DNA of 7,403 bases from Bacteroidales bacterium (GTDB taxonomy: Bacteria > Bacteroidota > Bacteroidia > Bacteroidales > ML635J-15): positions 1-7,403 of the forward strand of contig SLSH01000440.1 in NCBI GenBank assembly GCA_007130555.1, given 5' to 3'. Within the stretch, counting starts at the first letter, position 1, and each line of letters starts with the position of its first letter. A model generated the notes under the pieces. That model made no database searches. It was not told where the DNA came from and was given only the letters and a program-made list of their open reading frames with translations. Position numbers and translations under genes: made by a program. Below, in pieces: positions 1-6,644 of this stretch.

Positions 1-1
1 A

Positions 2-439
2 AAGAACAAGAAAGAAGAAGAGGATACAGAAAATTATGAAGTGATAATTGATTCCGATGATTTTTTTAAGACGGATAAAACTGATAAGAAAGCAGAATTG
101 TCTTCATATAATGAGCAGGACATAATTAAAATACATAACAAAAGCGAGAAAAAACAATCAAAAAAATCATTATTAATAGATAAATTTATTAAAGAAAATA
201 AAACAAAGTTTTCTATAGACGACACAAATTCCGGAAATGATGATATTATTGATTACAACTTGTCTGAAGAGCATGGGTTTTTCTCCGAAACACTTGCAAA
301 AATTTATATGGAACAAGGGCATTTGGAGAAAGCTTTATTAACTTATGAAAAATTATTTTTGAAATATCCGGAAAAAAGTATTTACTTTGCAAACCGAATA
401 GAAAAACTTAAAGAATTAATAAATAAAAAAAATAGTTAG
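2..439 (+). CDS. TPR-containing protein upstream of secG (5' end outside window)
   Basis: The reading frame is open from position 2 to the TAG at 437-439, so the gene starts left of the window. The GTG at 41 is an internal Val codon rather than a convincing start. About 145 residues are visible. The first two thirds are Lys/Asp/Ser-rich, low in complexity and probably disordered. Around nt 167-208 lies a short hydrophobic/basic motif (LLIDKFIKENKTKF), and nt 278-379 encode one clear tetratricopeptide repeat (ETLAKIYMEQGHLEKALLTYEKL...YPEKS). From memory of the family, the LIDKFI motif plus this TPR is typical of a Bacteroidota protein encoded just before secG, often after lptE. Only two bases separate its stop from the secG ATG, so the two are almost certainly cotranscribed. 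The biochemical role is not established. A part in envelope assembly or secretion is inferred only from its neighbours and from TPRs being protein-protein interaction modules. Confidence 0.78.
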   Translation, partial: KNKKEEEDTENYEVIIDSDDFFKTDKTDKKAELSSYNEQDIIKIHNKSEKKQSKKSLLIDKFIKENKTKFSIDDTNSGNDDIIDYNLSEEHGFFSETLAKIYMEQGHLEKALLTYEKLFLKYPEKSIYFANRIEKLKELINKKNS

Positions 440-441
440 TT

Positions 442-741
442 ATGTATATCTTTTTCTTAATATTGATTGTAATTACAGCAATTCTATTAATACTTATAGT
501 ATTGATACAGAACAGTAAAGGCGGTGGTTTGGCATCAAATTTCGGACAAAGTAATCAGGTAATGGGTGTCAGACAAACGGCAGATTTTCTAGAAAAAGCA
601 ACATGGACTCTGGCGATTGCATTATTTGCATTTTGTTTGTTAGCCAGTTTTTCAATTCCGAAACACGAAGTAGCCGGACCTCCTGCAGAACGGCAACAAC
701 CTGTTCAGCAACAACCGGCTCCTCCTTCGCCTGTAGAATAA
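442..741 (+). CDS. secG: Preprotein translocase subunit SecG
   Basis: SecG is the small inner-membrane subunit of the SecYEG channel and assists SecA-driven protein export. The 99 residues show the family layout: a first membrane helix at about residues 2-22, the conserved cytoplasmic loop (IQNSKGGGLASNFG at 22-35, then NQVMGVRQTADFLEKATW), a second helix at about 53-72, and a hydrophilic tail. The ATG at 442 sits two bases after the upstream TPR gene's stop and encodes the membrane helix immediately, which fixes the start. No Shine-Dalgarno sequence is visible, as is usual in Bacteroidota. The last 20 or so residues are rich in Pro and Gln (PPAERQQPVQQQPAPPSPVE) and form a disordered tail of the kind Bacteroidota SecG often carries. 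This is the last gene of its operon, because the next gene faces it on the opposite strand. Confidence 0.95.
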   Translation: MYIFFLILIVITAILLILIVLIQNSKGGGLASNFGQSNQVMGVRQTADFLEKATWTLAIALFAFCLLASFSIPKHEVAGPPAERQQPVQQQPAPPSPVE

Positions 742-745
742 CATC

Positions 746-776
746 AAAAAAATAATGATAATAACGATTATATTAT
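746..776 (-). terminator. Weak AT-only hairpin plus T-tract after the FISUMP gene
   Basis: In the 45-base gap between the convergent genes secG and the FISUMP gene, ATAAT-g-ATAAT (752-762) can pair with ATTATATTAT (767-776) around an AACG loop. This gives ten A-T pairs with one bulged G. Read on the minus strand, the hairpin is followed by seven Ts (complement of 746-752), which resembles an intrinsic terminator for the minus-strand gene. There is no matching T-tract on the plus-strand side for secG. The stem has no G-C pairs and the region is very AT-rich, so a chance match is quite possible. Confidence 0.3.
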
Positions 777-786
777 AATAAAAGGA

Positions 787-2214
787 TTACTCTTTTACAC
801 AGCGTACAGCTGCCCCAACTCGTTTGTTATAATAATAACGATTTGAATATTCATTATAATTACGAAAACTACGATACCAAGATGATGAAACATTATAACC
901 GGAACTTGTCCACCAGTAACTAAAACTTCCTAGTGCATAAAAAAGACCTGTGTCGTCATTACGATATCCGCCCGGTACAGCGGTAAAACCATAATAATCT
1001 ATACCATTTCCGTCATCATCCCACCCGCTTGTAGCTTTTAAGTTTATACCTATATCAGTTCCTCTCCATGTTTCTTCAGCAGGGTCATCTATGGTGGGAT
1101 CAACATAGTTTTCCATTATATACCAATCCTCATCAGTCGGGACTCGCCAGCCTTCGGGGCATAAATTACCGGTTTCTACCGCGAACCAATTATACAAAGC
1201 TCCGTAAATATCTTTATTTGCTTCATTATTAACATACCAGCAATAAGCCCCTGTGGATAATCCTGCCCATGTTCCGTTATCTGTTATGTTAGGAATATCC
1301 GAACCATCTTTATATTTTGTAGTTTTAAGATTTTCTCCAAACCAGCATTGATTTCCGATACCAACTATTTTATAGGTGTGTTCGTCTAGTGTAGGGGCAA
1401 TAGCTTCATCGCAACCATAAGTACAACTACTGGTTAATTGAGTCAGTTCAATAAAAACAGATTCTCCGCAATCATTGTATGCCCATACAAAAAGCGTGTA
1501 TTCCGTTTCACAATTAAGTTCGGGTTGAGTATAAGAAGTATTTGTAAAATTATCAGTTGCGGTAGAATAATCATCAGTTGTATTGTAAGCATAACCTGTT
1601 GCATCTGCTACCGGATTCCAGTTCCATTCAATCTGTTCTTCATCGGGAATATGAGTTCCGGCTGTAGGAGTATCCGGCGCATATTCAATAACAATTTCAA
1701 CTTCTGCACAATCAGTTATATTACAATCTCCTTCGGCTCGCACATAATATGTTGTATTTTCTGTTGGCGAAACATCAATATTTGCACCACTTCCTGCAGG
1801 AACACCGCCACAAGAAACTGTGTACCATTCCCATGTAGCCTCATCTCCAAGTGAACCTCCTAACACACTTAAATTTGTATTATCCCCAAGACAAATTTCC
1901 GTTTCTCCTGAAATGCCGGTCGGAGCAGTTGCCTGAACACAAGGGCACCAAATTGATTGCCAGTAATCAAAAACATAAGTTTCAAAACACTTATTATCAG
2001 TATTAAAAATAATAAGAGATTCTGCAGGCTCATCAATTGCATCTCTTTGTTCGGTTGTCATACGAGGGACTAAAAATCCTTTTTCGGTCGAAATTAAATC
2101 TAAAATACCCGAAGGATGTGGCTCCTGGTCATCAGCGCTAATACTAACACCCTGTGCATTTATTGTTGTTAAAAATGCTGTAAATAAAAATAATAAAATT
2201 GCTGTCTTTTTCAT
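787..2214 (-). CDS. Secreted FISUMP-domain protein with Ig-like and FN3-like modules
   Basis: This is a 475-residue exported protein of unknown biochemical function. Residues 1-20 form a Sec signal peptide (MKKTAILLFLFTAFLTTINA, probable cut before Q21) with no lipobox. Residues 21-92 carry a segment common in Bacteroidota surface proteins (SGILDLISTEKGFLVPRMTTEQRDAI, then a Cys-containing FETYVFDYWQSIWCPC stretch). Residues 97-178 look Ig/PKD-like (GETEICLGDNTNLSV ... ENTTYYVRAEGDC). Residues 179-265 look like fibronectin type III (WNWNPVADATGYAYNTT ... CETEYTLFVWAYNDCG). Residues 277-475 match the Fibrobacter succinogenes major paralogous domain (TIGR02145): IGNQCWFGENLKTTKYKDG, GALYNWFAV, CPEGWRVPTDEDW, GFTAVPGGYR, and a terminal SYWWTSSGYNVSSSWYRS ... 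AAVRCVKE. The C-terminus is Tyr/Asn/Ser/Arg-rich and lacks a T9SS sorting domain, so the route past the periplasm is unclear. The gene is monocistronic, convergent with secG and divergent from gltX, and looks more GC-rich than its neighbours by eye. Surface binding or adhesion is a plausible role by inference only. Confidence 0.9.
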   Translation of the reverse strand: MKKTAILLFLFTAFLTTINAQGVSISADDQEPHPSGILDLISTEKGFLVPRMTTEQRDAIDEPAESLIIFNTDNKCFETYVFDYWQSIWCPCVQATAPTGISGETEICLGDNTNLSVLGGSLGDEATWEWYTVSCGGVPAGSGANIDVSPTENTTYYVRAEGDCNITDCAEVEIVIEYAPDTPTAGTHIPDEEQIEWNWNPVADATGYAYNTTDDYSTATDNFTNTSYTQPELNCETEYTLFVWAYNDCGESVFIELTQLTSSCTYGCDEAIAPTLDEHTYKIVGIGNQCWFGENLKTTKYKDGSDIPNITDNGTWAGLSTGAYCWYVNNEANKDIYGALYNWFAVETGNLCPEGWRVPTDEDWYIMENYVDPTIDDPAEETWRGTDIGINLKATSGWDDDGNGIDYYGFTAVPGGYRNDDTGLFYALGSFSYWWTSSGYNVSSSWYRSFRNYNEYSNRYYYNKRVGAAVRCVKE

Positions 2215-2245
2215 ATATGTATATTGTTTTTTTGTAAAATCAATG

Positions 2246-2253
2246 CAAAAATA
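2246..2253 (-). promoter_or_regulatory. Candidate -7 element (TATTTTTG) for the FISUMP gene
   Basis: On the minus strand this reads TATTTTTG, an exact match to the Bacteroidota primary sigma -7 consensus TAnnTTTG. It lies about 32 bases before the ATG at 2214, leaving a leader of roughly 25 nt. No good TTTG -33 element is found at the usual 19-21 base spacing, so support rests on the -7 box and its placement in the 110-base divergent gap. Confidence 0.4.
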
Positions 2254-2300
2254 ACAAAATATTTAAACACTAAAAAGGAATCTGTCAATTCATTATTTTA

Positions 2301-2308
2301 TATCTTTG
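2301..2308 (+). promoter_or_regulatory. Candidate -7 element (TATCTTTG) for gltX
   Basis: TATCTTTG matches the Bacteroidota TAnnTTTG -7 consensus exactly and ends 16 bases before the gltX ATG at 2325. This implies a very short, A-rich leader (AAAAAAATAATTAT) with no Shine-Dalgarno sequence. No convincing TTTG -33 element is visible; TCTG at 2281-2284 is closer than the usual spacing. Confidence 0.5.
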
Positions 2309-2324
2309 TAAAAAAAATAATTAT

Positions 2325-3830
2325 ATGATAAGAGTAAGATTTGCACCAAGCCCGACAGGACCTCTGCATATAGGAGGAGTAAGAACAGCACTGTTTAATT
2401 ATTTATTTGCAAAAAAAAATAAGGGAAAATTTATTCTACGCATTGAAGATACCGACCAAACAAGATATGTTGAAGGAGCCGAAAATTATATCTGCGAATC
2501 GCTTGAATGGTGTGGAATTAAATTTGACGAAGGAATCAATGAAGGAGGAGAATTCGGTCCGTACAGACAAAGTGAAAGAAAAAATATTTATGATAAATTT
2601 GCTCGAGAACTTTTAGAATCAGAAAATGCATATATCGCATTTGACAGCCCCGAAGAATTGGAAAAATTAAGAAAAAATGCCGAAGAAAAAGGAAACACAT
2701 TCACCTATAATTACGAAACAAGAAATAATCTGAATAACAGTTTAAATGTTTCTCCCGAAGAAGTAAAAAAAAGAATAGATGCAAATGTTCCTTATGTTAT
2801 CAGATTTAAAATCCCCGAAAATCATAATTTCGAAATCTATGATCTTATAAGAGGAGCCATAAAAATAAATACCAAAGAACTTGACGATAAAGTTTTGCAA
2901 AAAGCAGACGGACTTCCTACATATCATCTCGCTAATATTGTTGATGATTATTTAATGAAAATAACTCATGTAATCAGAGGAGAAGAATGGCTGCCGTCAT
3001 TACCCCTGCATATACTGTTATATGAAGCATTCGGATGGAAAACTCCCGAGTTTGCTCATTTGCCGCTGATATTAAAACCTTCGGGAAAAGGAAAATTAAG
3101 CAAAAGAGACGGAGATAGTCTCGGATTTCCCGTATTCCCGATTGAATGGAAAGATGAAAAAGGAGAAATATATAATTCATTCAAAAATCAGGGATACTTC
3201 CCTGATGCATTTGTAAATATGCTCGCACTGCTTGGATGGAACCCGGGTACCGAACAGGAAATTTTTTCGATAGATGAACTGATAAAAGCTTTTAGTCTCG
3301 AAAAAGTCGGAAAAAGCGGAAGCAGGTTCGACCCCGACAAAACAAAATGGTTCAATCATCAATATCTGATAAGAAAAACTAATGAAGAAATAGCAGAAAT
3401 GTTTGAGCCAATACTAAATGAAAAAAATATTGAGCATAAAAACTTCGATTTACCGAAAATTTGCGGACTGGTTAAGGAACGTGTGAATTTTATAAATGAA
3501 TTATATGATGAAACATATTTCTTTTTTAAAGCTCCTGTGGAATATGACGAAAAATTCCTGAAAAAAGCATGGCAGGAAAATACCAAACAAATTCTTGAAG
3601 ATGTTAAAACCCTGATATCGGAGATAAAGGATTTTGAAGCAGAAATATGTGAAAATACAATTAAAAATTGGTTGACGGAAAATGAAATCGGATTCGGGAA
3701 AATCATGTCCCCGTTAAGATTAGCCTTGGTTGGAGAAGGGAAAGGTCCGGGAGTTTTTGATATTATGGAAATAATCGGGAAAGATGAAACCATAAAAAGA
3801 ATTGATACTTTTATAAGTCATAATTCTTAA
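2325..3830 (+). CDS. gltX: Glutamyl-tRNA synthetase
   Basis: This class I aminoacyl-tRNA synthetase attaches glutamate to tRNA(Glu) using ATP in the cytoplasm. The 501 residues are full length for Bacteroidota GluRS. The N-terminus is canonical (RVRFAPSPTGPLHIGG), with the HIGH-type motif at residues 15-18, RIEDTDQTR at 39-47, the HVIRGEEW motif at 215-222, and the KMSKS-type loop as KLSKR at 257-261. After it comes the insertion typical of this phylum (DSLGFPVFPIEW ... EGYF-like region leading to FVNMLALLGWNPGTEQEIFS), then the C-terminal anticodon-binding helical domain ending in SPLRLALVGEGKGPGVFDIMEIIG. All key motifs are intact, with no frameshift. The ATG at 2325 is fixed by the family's MIRVRFAPS start. 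The gene diverges from the FISUMP gene and has its own candidate promoter. The window does not show whether it also charges tRNA(Gln), which would require GatCAB elsewhere. Confidence 0.98.
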   Translation: MIRVRFAPSPTGPLHIGGVRTALFNYLFAKKNKGKFILRIEDTDQTRYVEGAENYICESLEWCGIKFDEGINEGGEFGPYRQSERKNIYDKFARELLESENAYIAFDSPEELEKLRKNAEEKGNTFTYNYETRNNLNNSLNVSPEEVKKRIDANVPYVIRFKIPENHNFEIYDLIRGAIKINTKELDDKVLQKADGLPTYHLANIVDDYLMKITHVIRGEEWLPSLPLHILLYEAFGWKTPEFAHLPLILKPSGKGKLSKRDGDSLGFPVFPIEWKDEKGEIYNSFKNQGYFPDAFVNMLALLGWNPGTEQEIFSIDELIKAFSLEKVGKSGSRFDPDKTKWFNHQYLIRKTNEEIAEMFEPILNEKNIEHKNFDLPKICGLVKERVNFINELYDETYFFFKAPVEYDEKFLKKAWQENTKQILEDVKTLISEIKDFEAEICENTIKNWLTENEIGFGKIMSPLRLALVGEGKGPGVFDIMEIIGKDETIKRIDTFISHNS

Positions 3831-3831
3831 A

Positions 3832-3839
3832 TATATTTG
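3832..3839 (+). promoter_or_regulatory. Candidate -7 element (TATATTTG) for the T9SS protein gene
   Basis: TATATTTG matches the TAnnTTTG consensus exactly and begins just after the gltX stop, 31 bases before the ATG at 3871. It implies a leader of about 25 nt. No clear TTTG -33 box lies at the proper distance upstream, where the sequence is still gltX coding. If active, it would let the surface protein and manA be transcribed independently of gltX, although read-through remains possible because no terminator is seen between them. Confidence 0.45.
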
Positions 3840-3870
3840 CATTTATTTTATCTGATTAAAATTAATTGTA

Positions 3871-5652
3871 ATGATAAAAAGAAAAAGTTTTTTTAAAAAA
3901 GTAATTATTATTTGCATTTTAGTTTGTTTTCAATCTTTGAGTTTTACACAAAATACTAATCCAAAGAAAACAGATGAAGTATTACTTTATTACTGGCACT
4001 TTAACGATTTGGAAGATAGTGTATTAGGGGTAGTTGAGTCCGATTTTTCTATGTCTCAAAATGCAAATATTCAATATCTTGGTTATGGTGGCGGATATAT
4101 GGATAGAGTAAATGACGGAACATCCGAAAATGCCGTGGCAGGATTTGAGGGAGGATATGCTCTCAGGGTAAGAAACCCGTCAAACCTGAGAGATCTTATA
4201 ATCTCTATGCCTACGACAGAGTTCGAAAATATCGTTTTAAGCTATGCCGTTAAAAGAACAACCAACGGACAAACTTTTCAAACAATATATTATTCAACAT
4301 CAGAAACTGAGGAATGGACTGTTTTCGAATCAAATATTATCATTACGGAAAATTATCGGTTAATAAATTTGGATTTTTCGGATATTCCCGAAGTGTCTGA
4401 TAATCCACATTTTACAGTCAGAATAGTTTTTGGAGGAGAAACAATTACAGGAATTGACGGAAATAACAGATTTGATAATATAAAATTAAAAGGTACTCAG
4501 AAAGAAAGTGCAGATATTCCACCTTATTTTACGGGAATTCTCGGGTTACAAAAAATTATAGAATCGGGAGAAAATAAAAATATTGACCTTAATCAATTAT
4601 TAGCAGGCGGACAAGATGTTTTGGAAATAAATGTAGTAAGTTCCGATAATAATTTTGTTGTTTCGGAAATAGACGGGAACAGTTTATTTTTAATTCCTGT
4701 CAGAAGAGGAGATGCAAATATTACCATTTTTGTCAATGACGGTATAAATCCCGTAATTTCACAAACTTTCAGAGTTTTGGTTTATCCTCAGGCACATAAT
4801 TTAAGTCAGATAGATTATAGTTTTACCGAATGGTCTTCAAGCAATCAAGACTATGAATATCCCGATAATATGATATTTCTCCAGACAAATACACAAGACC
4901 CCGACATAAATTATGAACTCCTGTTCCCGTATTTTATTCCTCATGATGATTATAACGATGATGATATCGGCACAATAGGTTTCCCTTATAACAATACCAG
5001 AAGAACTAGAATCAACGGACTGGGAAACCATGGAATGTCATTTATAAATACAGGCAGAGACAGGGACCTGGGAGGAGTCCTACTTGCCATAAATACTAAA
5101 AATATTGAGAATGCTTATATTAATTGGATAGGTGAAACTATCGCTACAAACGAGAGGAATTACGGAATCAGATTACAATATCGGATTGGAATTGAAGGCA
5201 ATTTTACAGATTTAATTTTTAACGAACATTTTGTTGAATATTTGACTACATACAACGGACATGAGAAAATATATTCCGATATAGAACTTCCGGCAGAATT
5301 ATTAGATAAGGAGTATGTTCAATTACTATGGAAATATTTCTGGATTGCAGGAAATTCAGGCTCAAGAGCAGAATTAAGATTAGATAATATCATTGTTAAA
5401 AAAGATGCAAATTTTGTAGATAATCTCTCTCAACAAAAAATCAGTATTTATCCAAACCCTGCAACAGATTTTGTTAATATTGAAACAGAAAATAGAATAA
5501 TCTGTGAAATTTATAATTCTTTAGGTCAAAAACTTATAGAAACAAAAGAAAAATCAATCGACATTTCATATTTAAGCCCGGGATTATATACGGTTTTAGT
5601 TAAAAACAATAATGGAGAATTGATTGTTACAGAAAAATTAATAATTAAATAA
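3871..5652 (+). CDS. T9SS-exported surface protein with two jelly-roll-like modules
   Basis: This is a 593-residue exported protein of unknown specific function. Residues 1-26 form a signal peptide with a strongly basic start (MIKRKSFFKK), a hydrophobic core, and a probable cut before Q27. Residues 36-208 form a beta-rich module (YYWHFNDL ... GGYALRVRNPS ... IVLSYAVKRTTNGQTFQTIYYS) ending in RFDNIKLKG. Residues 216-305 resemble an Ig/cadherin-like module (FTGILGLQKIIESGENKNIDLNQLL ... ITIFVNDG). Residues 313-511 form a second beta-rich module (TRINGLGNHGMSFINTGRDRDLGGVLLAINT ... YGIRLQYRIG ... YVQLLWKYFWIAG) ending in RLDNIIVKK. Residues 522-593 are a type A T9SS C-terminal sorting domain (ISIYPNPATDFVNIE, IYNSLGQKLIE, LSPGLYTVLV, KLIIK). 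The protein should cross the inner membrane by Sec and the outer membrane by T9SS, then be released or anchored. Similar modules occur in other large Bacteroidota secreted proteins, and glycan or surface binding is an inference. No catalytic motif was recognised. It precedes manA by 12 bases. Confidence 0.9.
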   Translation: MIKRKSFFKKVIIICILVCFQSLSFTQNTNPKKTDEVLLYYWHFNDLEDSVLGVVESDFSMSQNANIQYLGYGGGYMDRVNDGTSENAVAGFEGGYALRVRNPSNLRDLIISMPTTEFENIVLSYAVKRTTNGQTFQTIYYSTSETEEWTVFESNIIITENYRLINLDFSDIPEVSDNPHFTVRIVFGGETITGIDGNNRFDNIKLKGTQKESADIPPYFTGILGLQKIIESGENKNIDLNQLLAGGQDVLEINVVSSDNNFVVSEIDGNSLFLIPVRRGDANITIFVNDGINPVISQTFRVLVYPQAHNLSQIDYSFTEWSSSNQDYEYPDNMIFLQTNTQDPDINYELLFPYFIPHDDYNDDDIGTIGFPYNNTRRTRINGLGNHGMSFINTGRDRDLGGVLLAINTKNIENAYINWIGETIATNERNYGIRLQYRIGIEGNFTDLIFNEHFVEYLTTYNGHEKIYSDIELPAELLDKEYVQLLWKYFWIAGNSGSRAELRLDNIIVKKDANFVDNLSQQKISIYPNPATDFVNIETENRIICEIYNSLGQKLIETKEKSIDISYLSPGLYTVLVKNNNGELIVTEKLIIK

Positions 5653-5664
5653 AAATTTATTAAT

Positions 5665-6630
5665 ATGTTATATCCATTAAAATTTAAACCAATCTATAAA
5701 GATAAAATCTGGGGAGGAGATAAAATTAAAGCATTAAAAAAATCTGATGATGTTTCCGATAAATGTGGTGAAAGCTGGGAATTGTCAGGTGTTCAGGGGG
5801 ACATTACTGTTGTTTCGGAAGGACCTCTTAAAGGTAATAATATTCAGGAACTGATAGAGATATATATGGGGGATTTGGTCGGAGATAAAGTATATGAAAA
5901 ATTTGGGGTAGAATTTCCTTTACTTATAAAAATAATTGATGCAAACGATGACCTGTCGGTACAGGTACATCCCGATGACGAATTTGCAACAAAAATCCAT
6001 AATGCTTACGGAAAAACGGAATCATGGTATATTCTAGAAGCTGAAAAAGGGTCAAAGCTAATATCCGGTTTTAATAAAGATATTACACAACAGGAATTTT
6101 TAGAAAAGTTAGAAAATAATAAACTTTTGGAAACTGTTAACCAACAACCTGTAAATGCGGGGGATGTTTATTATATACCTGCGGGTAGAATTCATGCTCT
6201 CGGTAAAGGAATTATGCTGGTGGAAATTCAGCAAACATCAGATATTACATACAGAATTTTTGATTATAACCGTAAAGGCGACAGAGAATTACATATAGAT
6301 ATGGCAAAAGAAGTTCTGGATTATTCTAAAACCGAAAAAAACACAGTAGAATTTGACAGATTTCCTGATAATTCCAATAAAATTATTAAAAATAAATTTT
6401 TTACAATAAATTTTTTACCGGTTATGAATCCGGTTCTAAAGAATTATGCCAAGACAGATTCTTTTATTGTTTATTATTGTGTTAACGGTGAAATTATAAT
6501 TAACTCAAAAGGGAAAGAATATCCGCTGAAAAAAGGGGAAATAATTTTAATTCCTGCAGAAATACCGGAAATAAAAATTTTACCAAAAAAATATTCCGAA
6601 TTGTTGGAAATTTATATTGATAGTGAATAA
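5665..6630 (+). CDS. manA: Mannose-6-phosphate isomerase, class I (short cupin type)
   Basis: This zinc-dependent cytosolic enzyme interconverts mannose 6-phosphate and fructose 6-phosphate, linking glycolysis to mannose use and GDP-sugar supply. The 321 residues match the short type I form found in Bacillota and Bacteroidota. Visible motifs are PLKFKPIYKDKIWGG near the start, GESWEL, FPLLIKIIDANDDLSVQVHPDD with the expected metal ligands Q100 and H102, E119 in GKTESWYILE, H177 in PAGRIHALG, and the catalytic-type Arg R197 in QQTSDITYRIFDYNR. The C-terminal part (about 230-321) is a second, less conserved cupin-like half (FIVYYCVNGEIIINSKGKEYPLKKGEIILIPAEIPEI). No residue expected for activity appears missing. 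The ATG at 5665 lies 12 bases after the stop of the T9SS gene with no promoter seen between, so cotranscription is likely. It converges on the MutS-like gene with only 14 bases between stops. Confidence 0.94.
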   Translation: MLYPLKFKPIYKDKIWGGDKIKALKKSDDVSDKCGESWELSGVQGDITVVSEGPLKGNNIQELIEIYMGDLVGDKVYEKFGVEFPLLIKIIDANDDLSVQVHPDDEFATKIHNAYGKTESWYILEAEKGSKLISGFNKDITQQEFLEKLENNKLLETVNQQPVNAGDVYYIPAGRIHALGKGIMLVEIQQTSDITYRIFDYNRKGDRELHIDMAKEVLDYSKTEKNTVEFDRFPDNSNKIIKNKFFTINFLPVMNPVLKNYAKTDSFIVYYCVNGEIIINSKGKEYPLKKGEIILIPAEIPEIKILPKKYSELLEIYIDSE

Positions 6631-6644
6631 ATACAATCTGTGTT

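Noticed and set aside
41..43. GTG as a start codon for the TPR protein
   Set aside because: The frame is open back to the left edge, no start context is visible, and known relatives have longer N-termini, so this is an internal Val codon.
1438..1854. A 138-codon plus-strand open frame, rich in Cys and Ile, opposite the FISUMP gene
   Set aside because: It lies wholly inside the well-supported minus-strand gene, matches no family I recognise, and its composition reflects the complement of Thr/Asn/Asp-rich codons.
3359..3793. A 144-codon minus-strand open frame opposite gltX
   Set aside because: It is fully antisense to the conserved C-terminal domain of GluRS and shows no domain, signal or start context of its own.
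5645..5663. Near-inverted repeat TTAAATAAA / TTTATTAA between the T9SS gene and manA, considered as a terminator
   Set aside because: It is made only of A and T, has a bulge and almost no loop, lacks a following T-tract, and overlaps the T9SS stop codon. It is expected by chance in such AT-rich sequence.
6631..6644. Gap between the convergent manA and MutS-like genes, checked for a shared terminator
   Set aside because: At 14 bases it is too short for a hairpin, and no inverted repeat was seen there.
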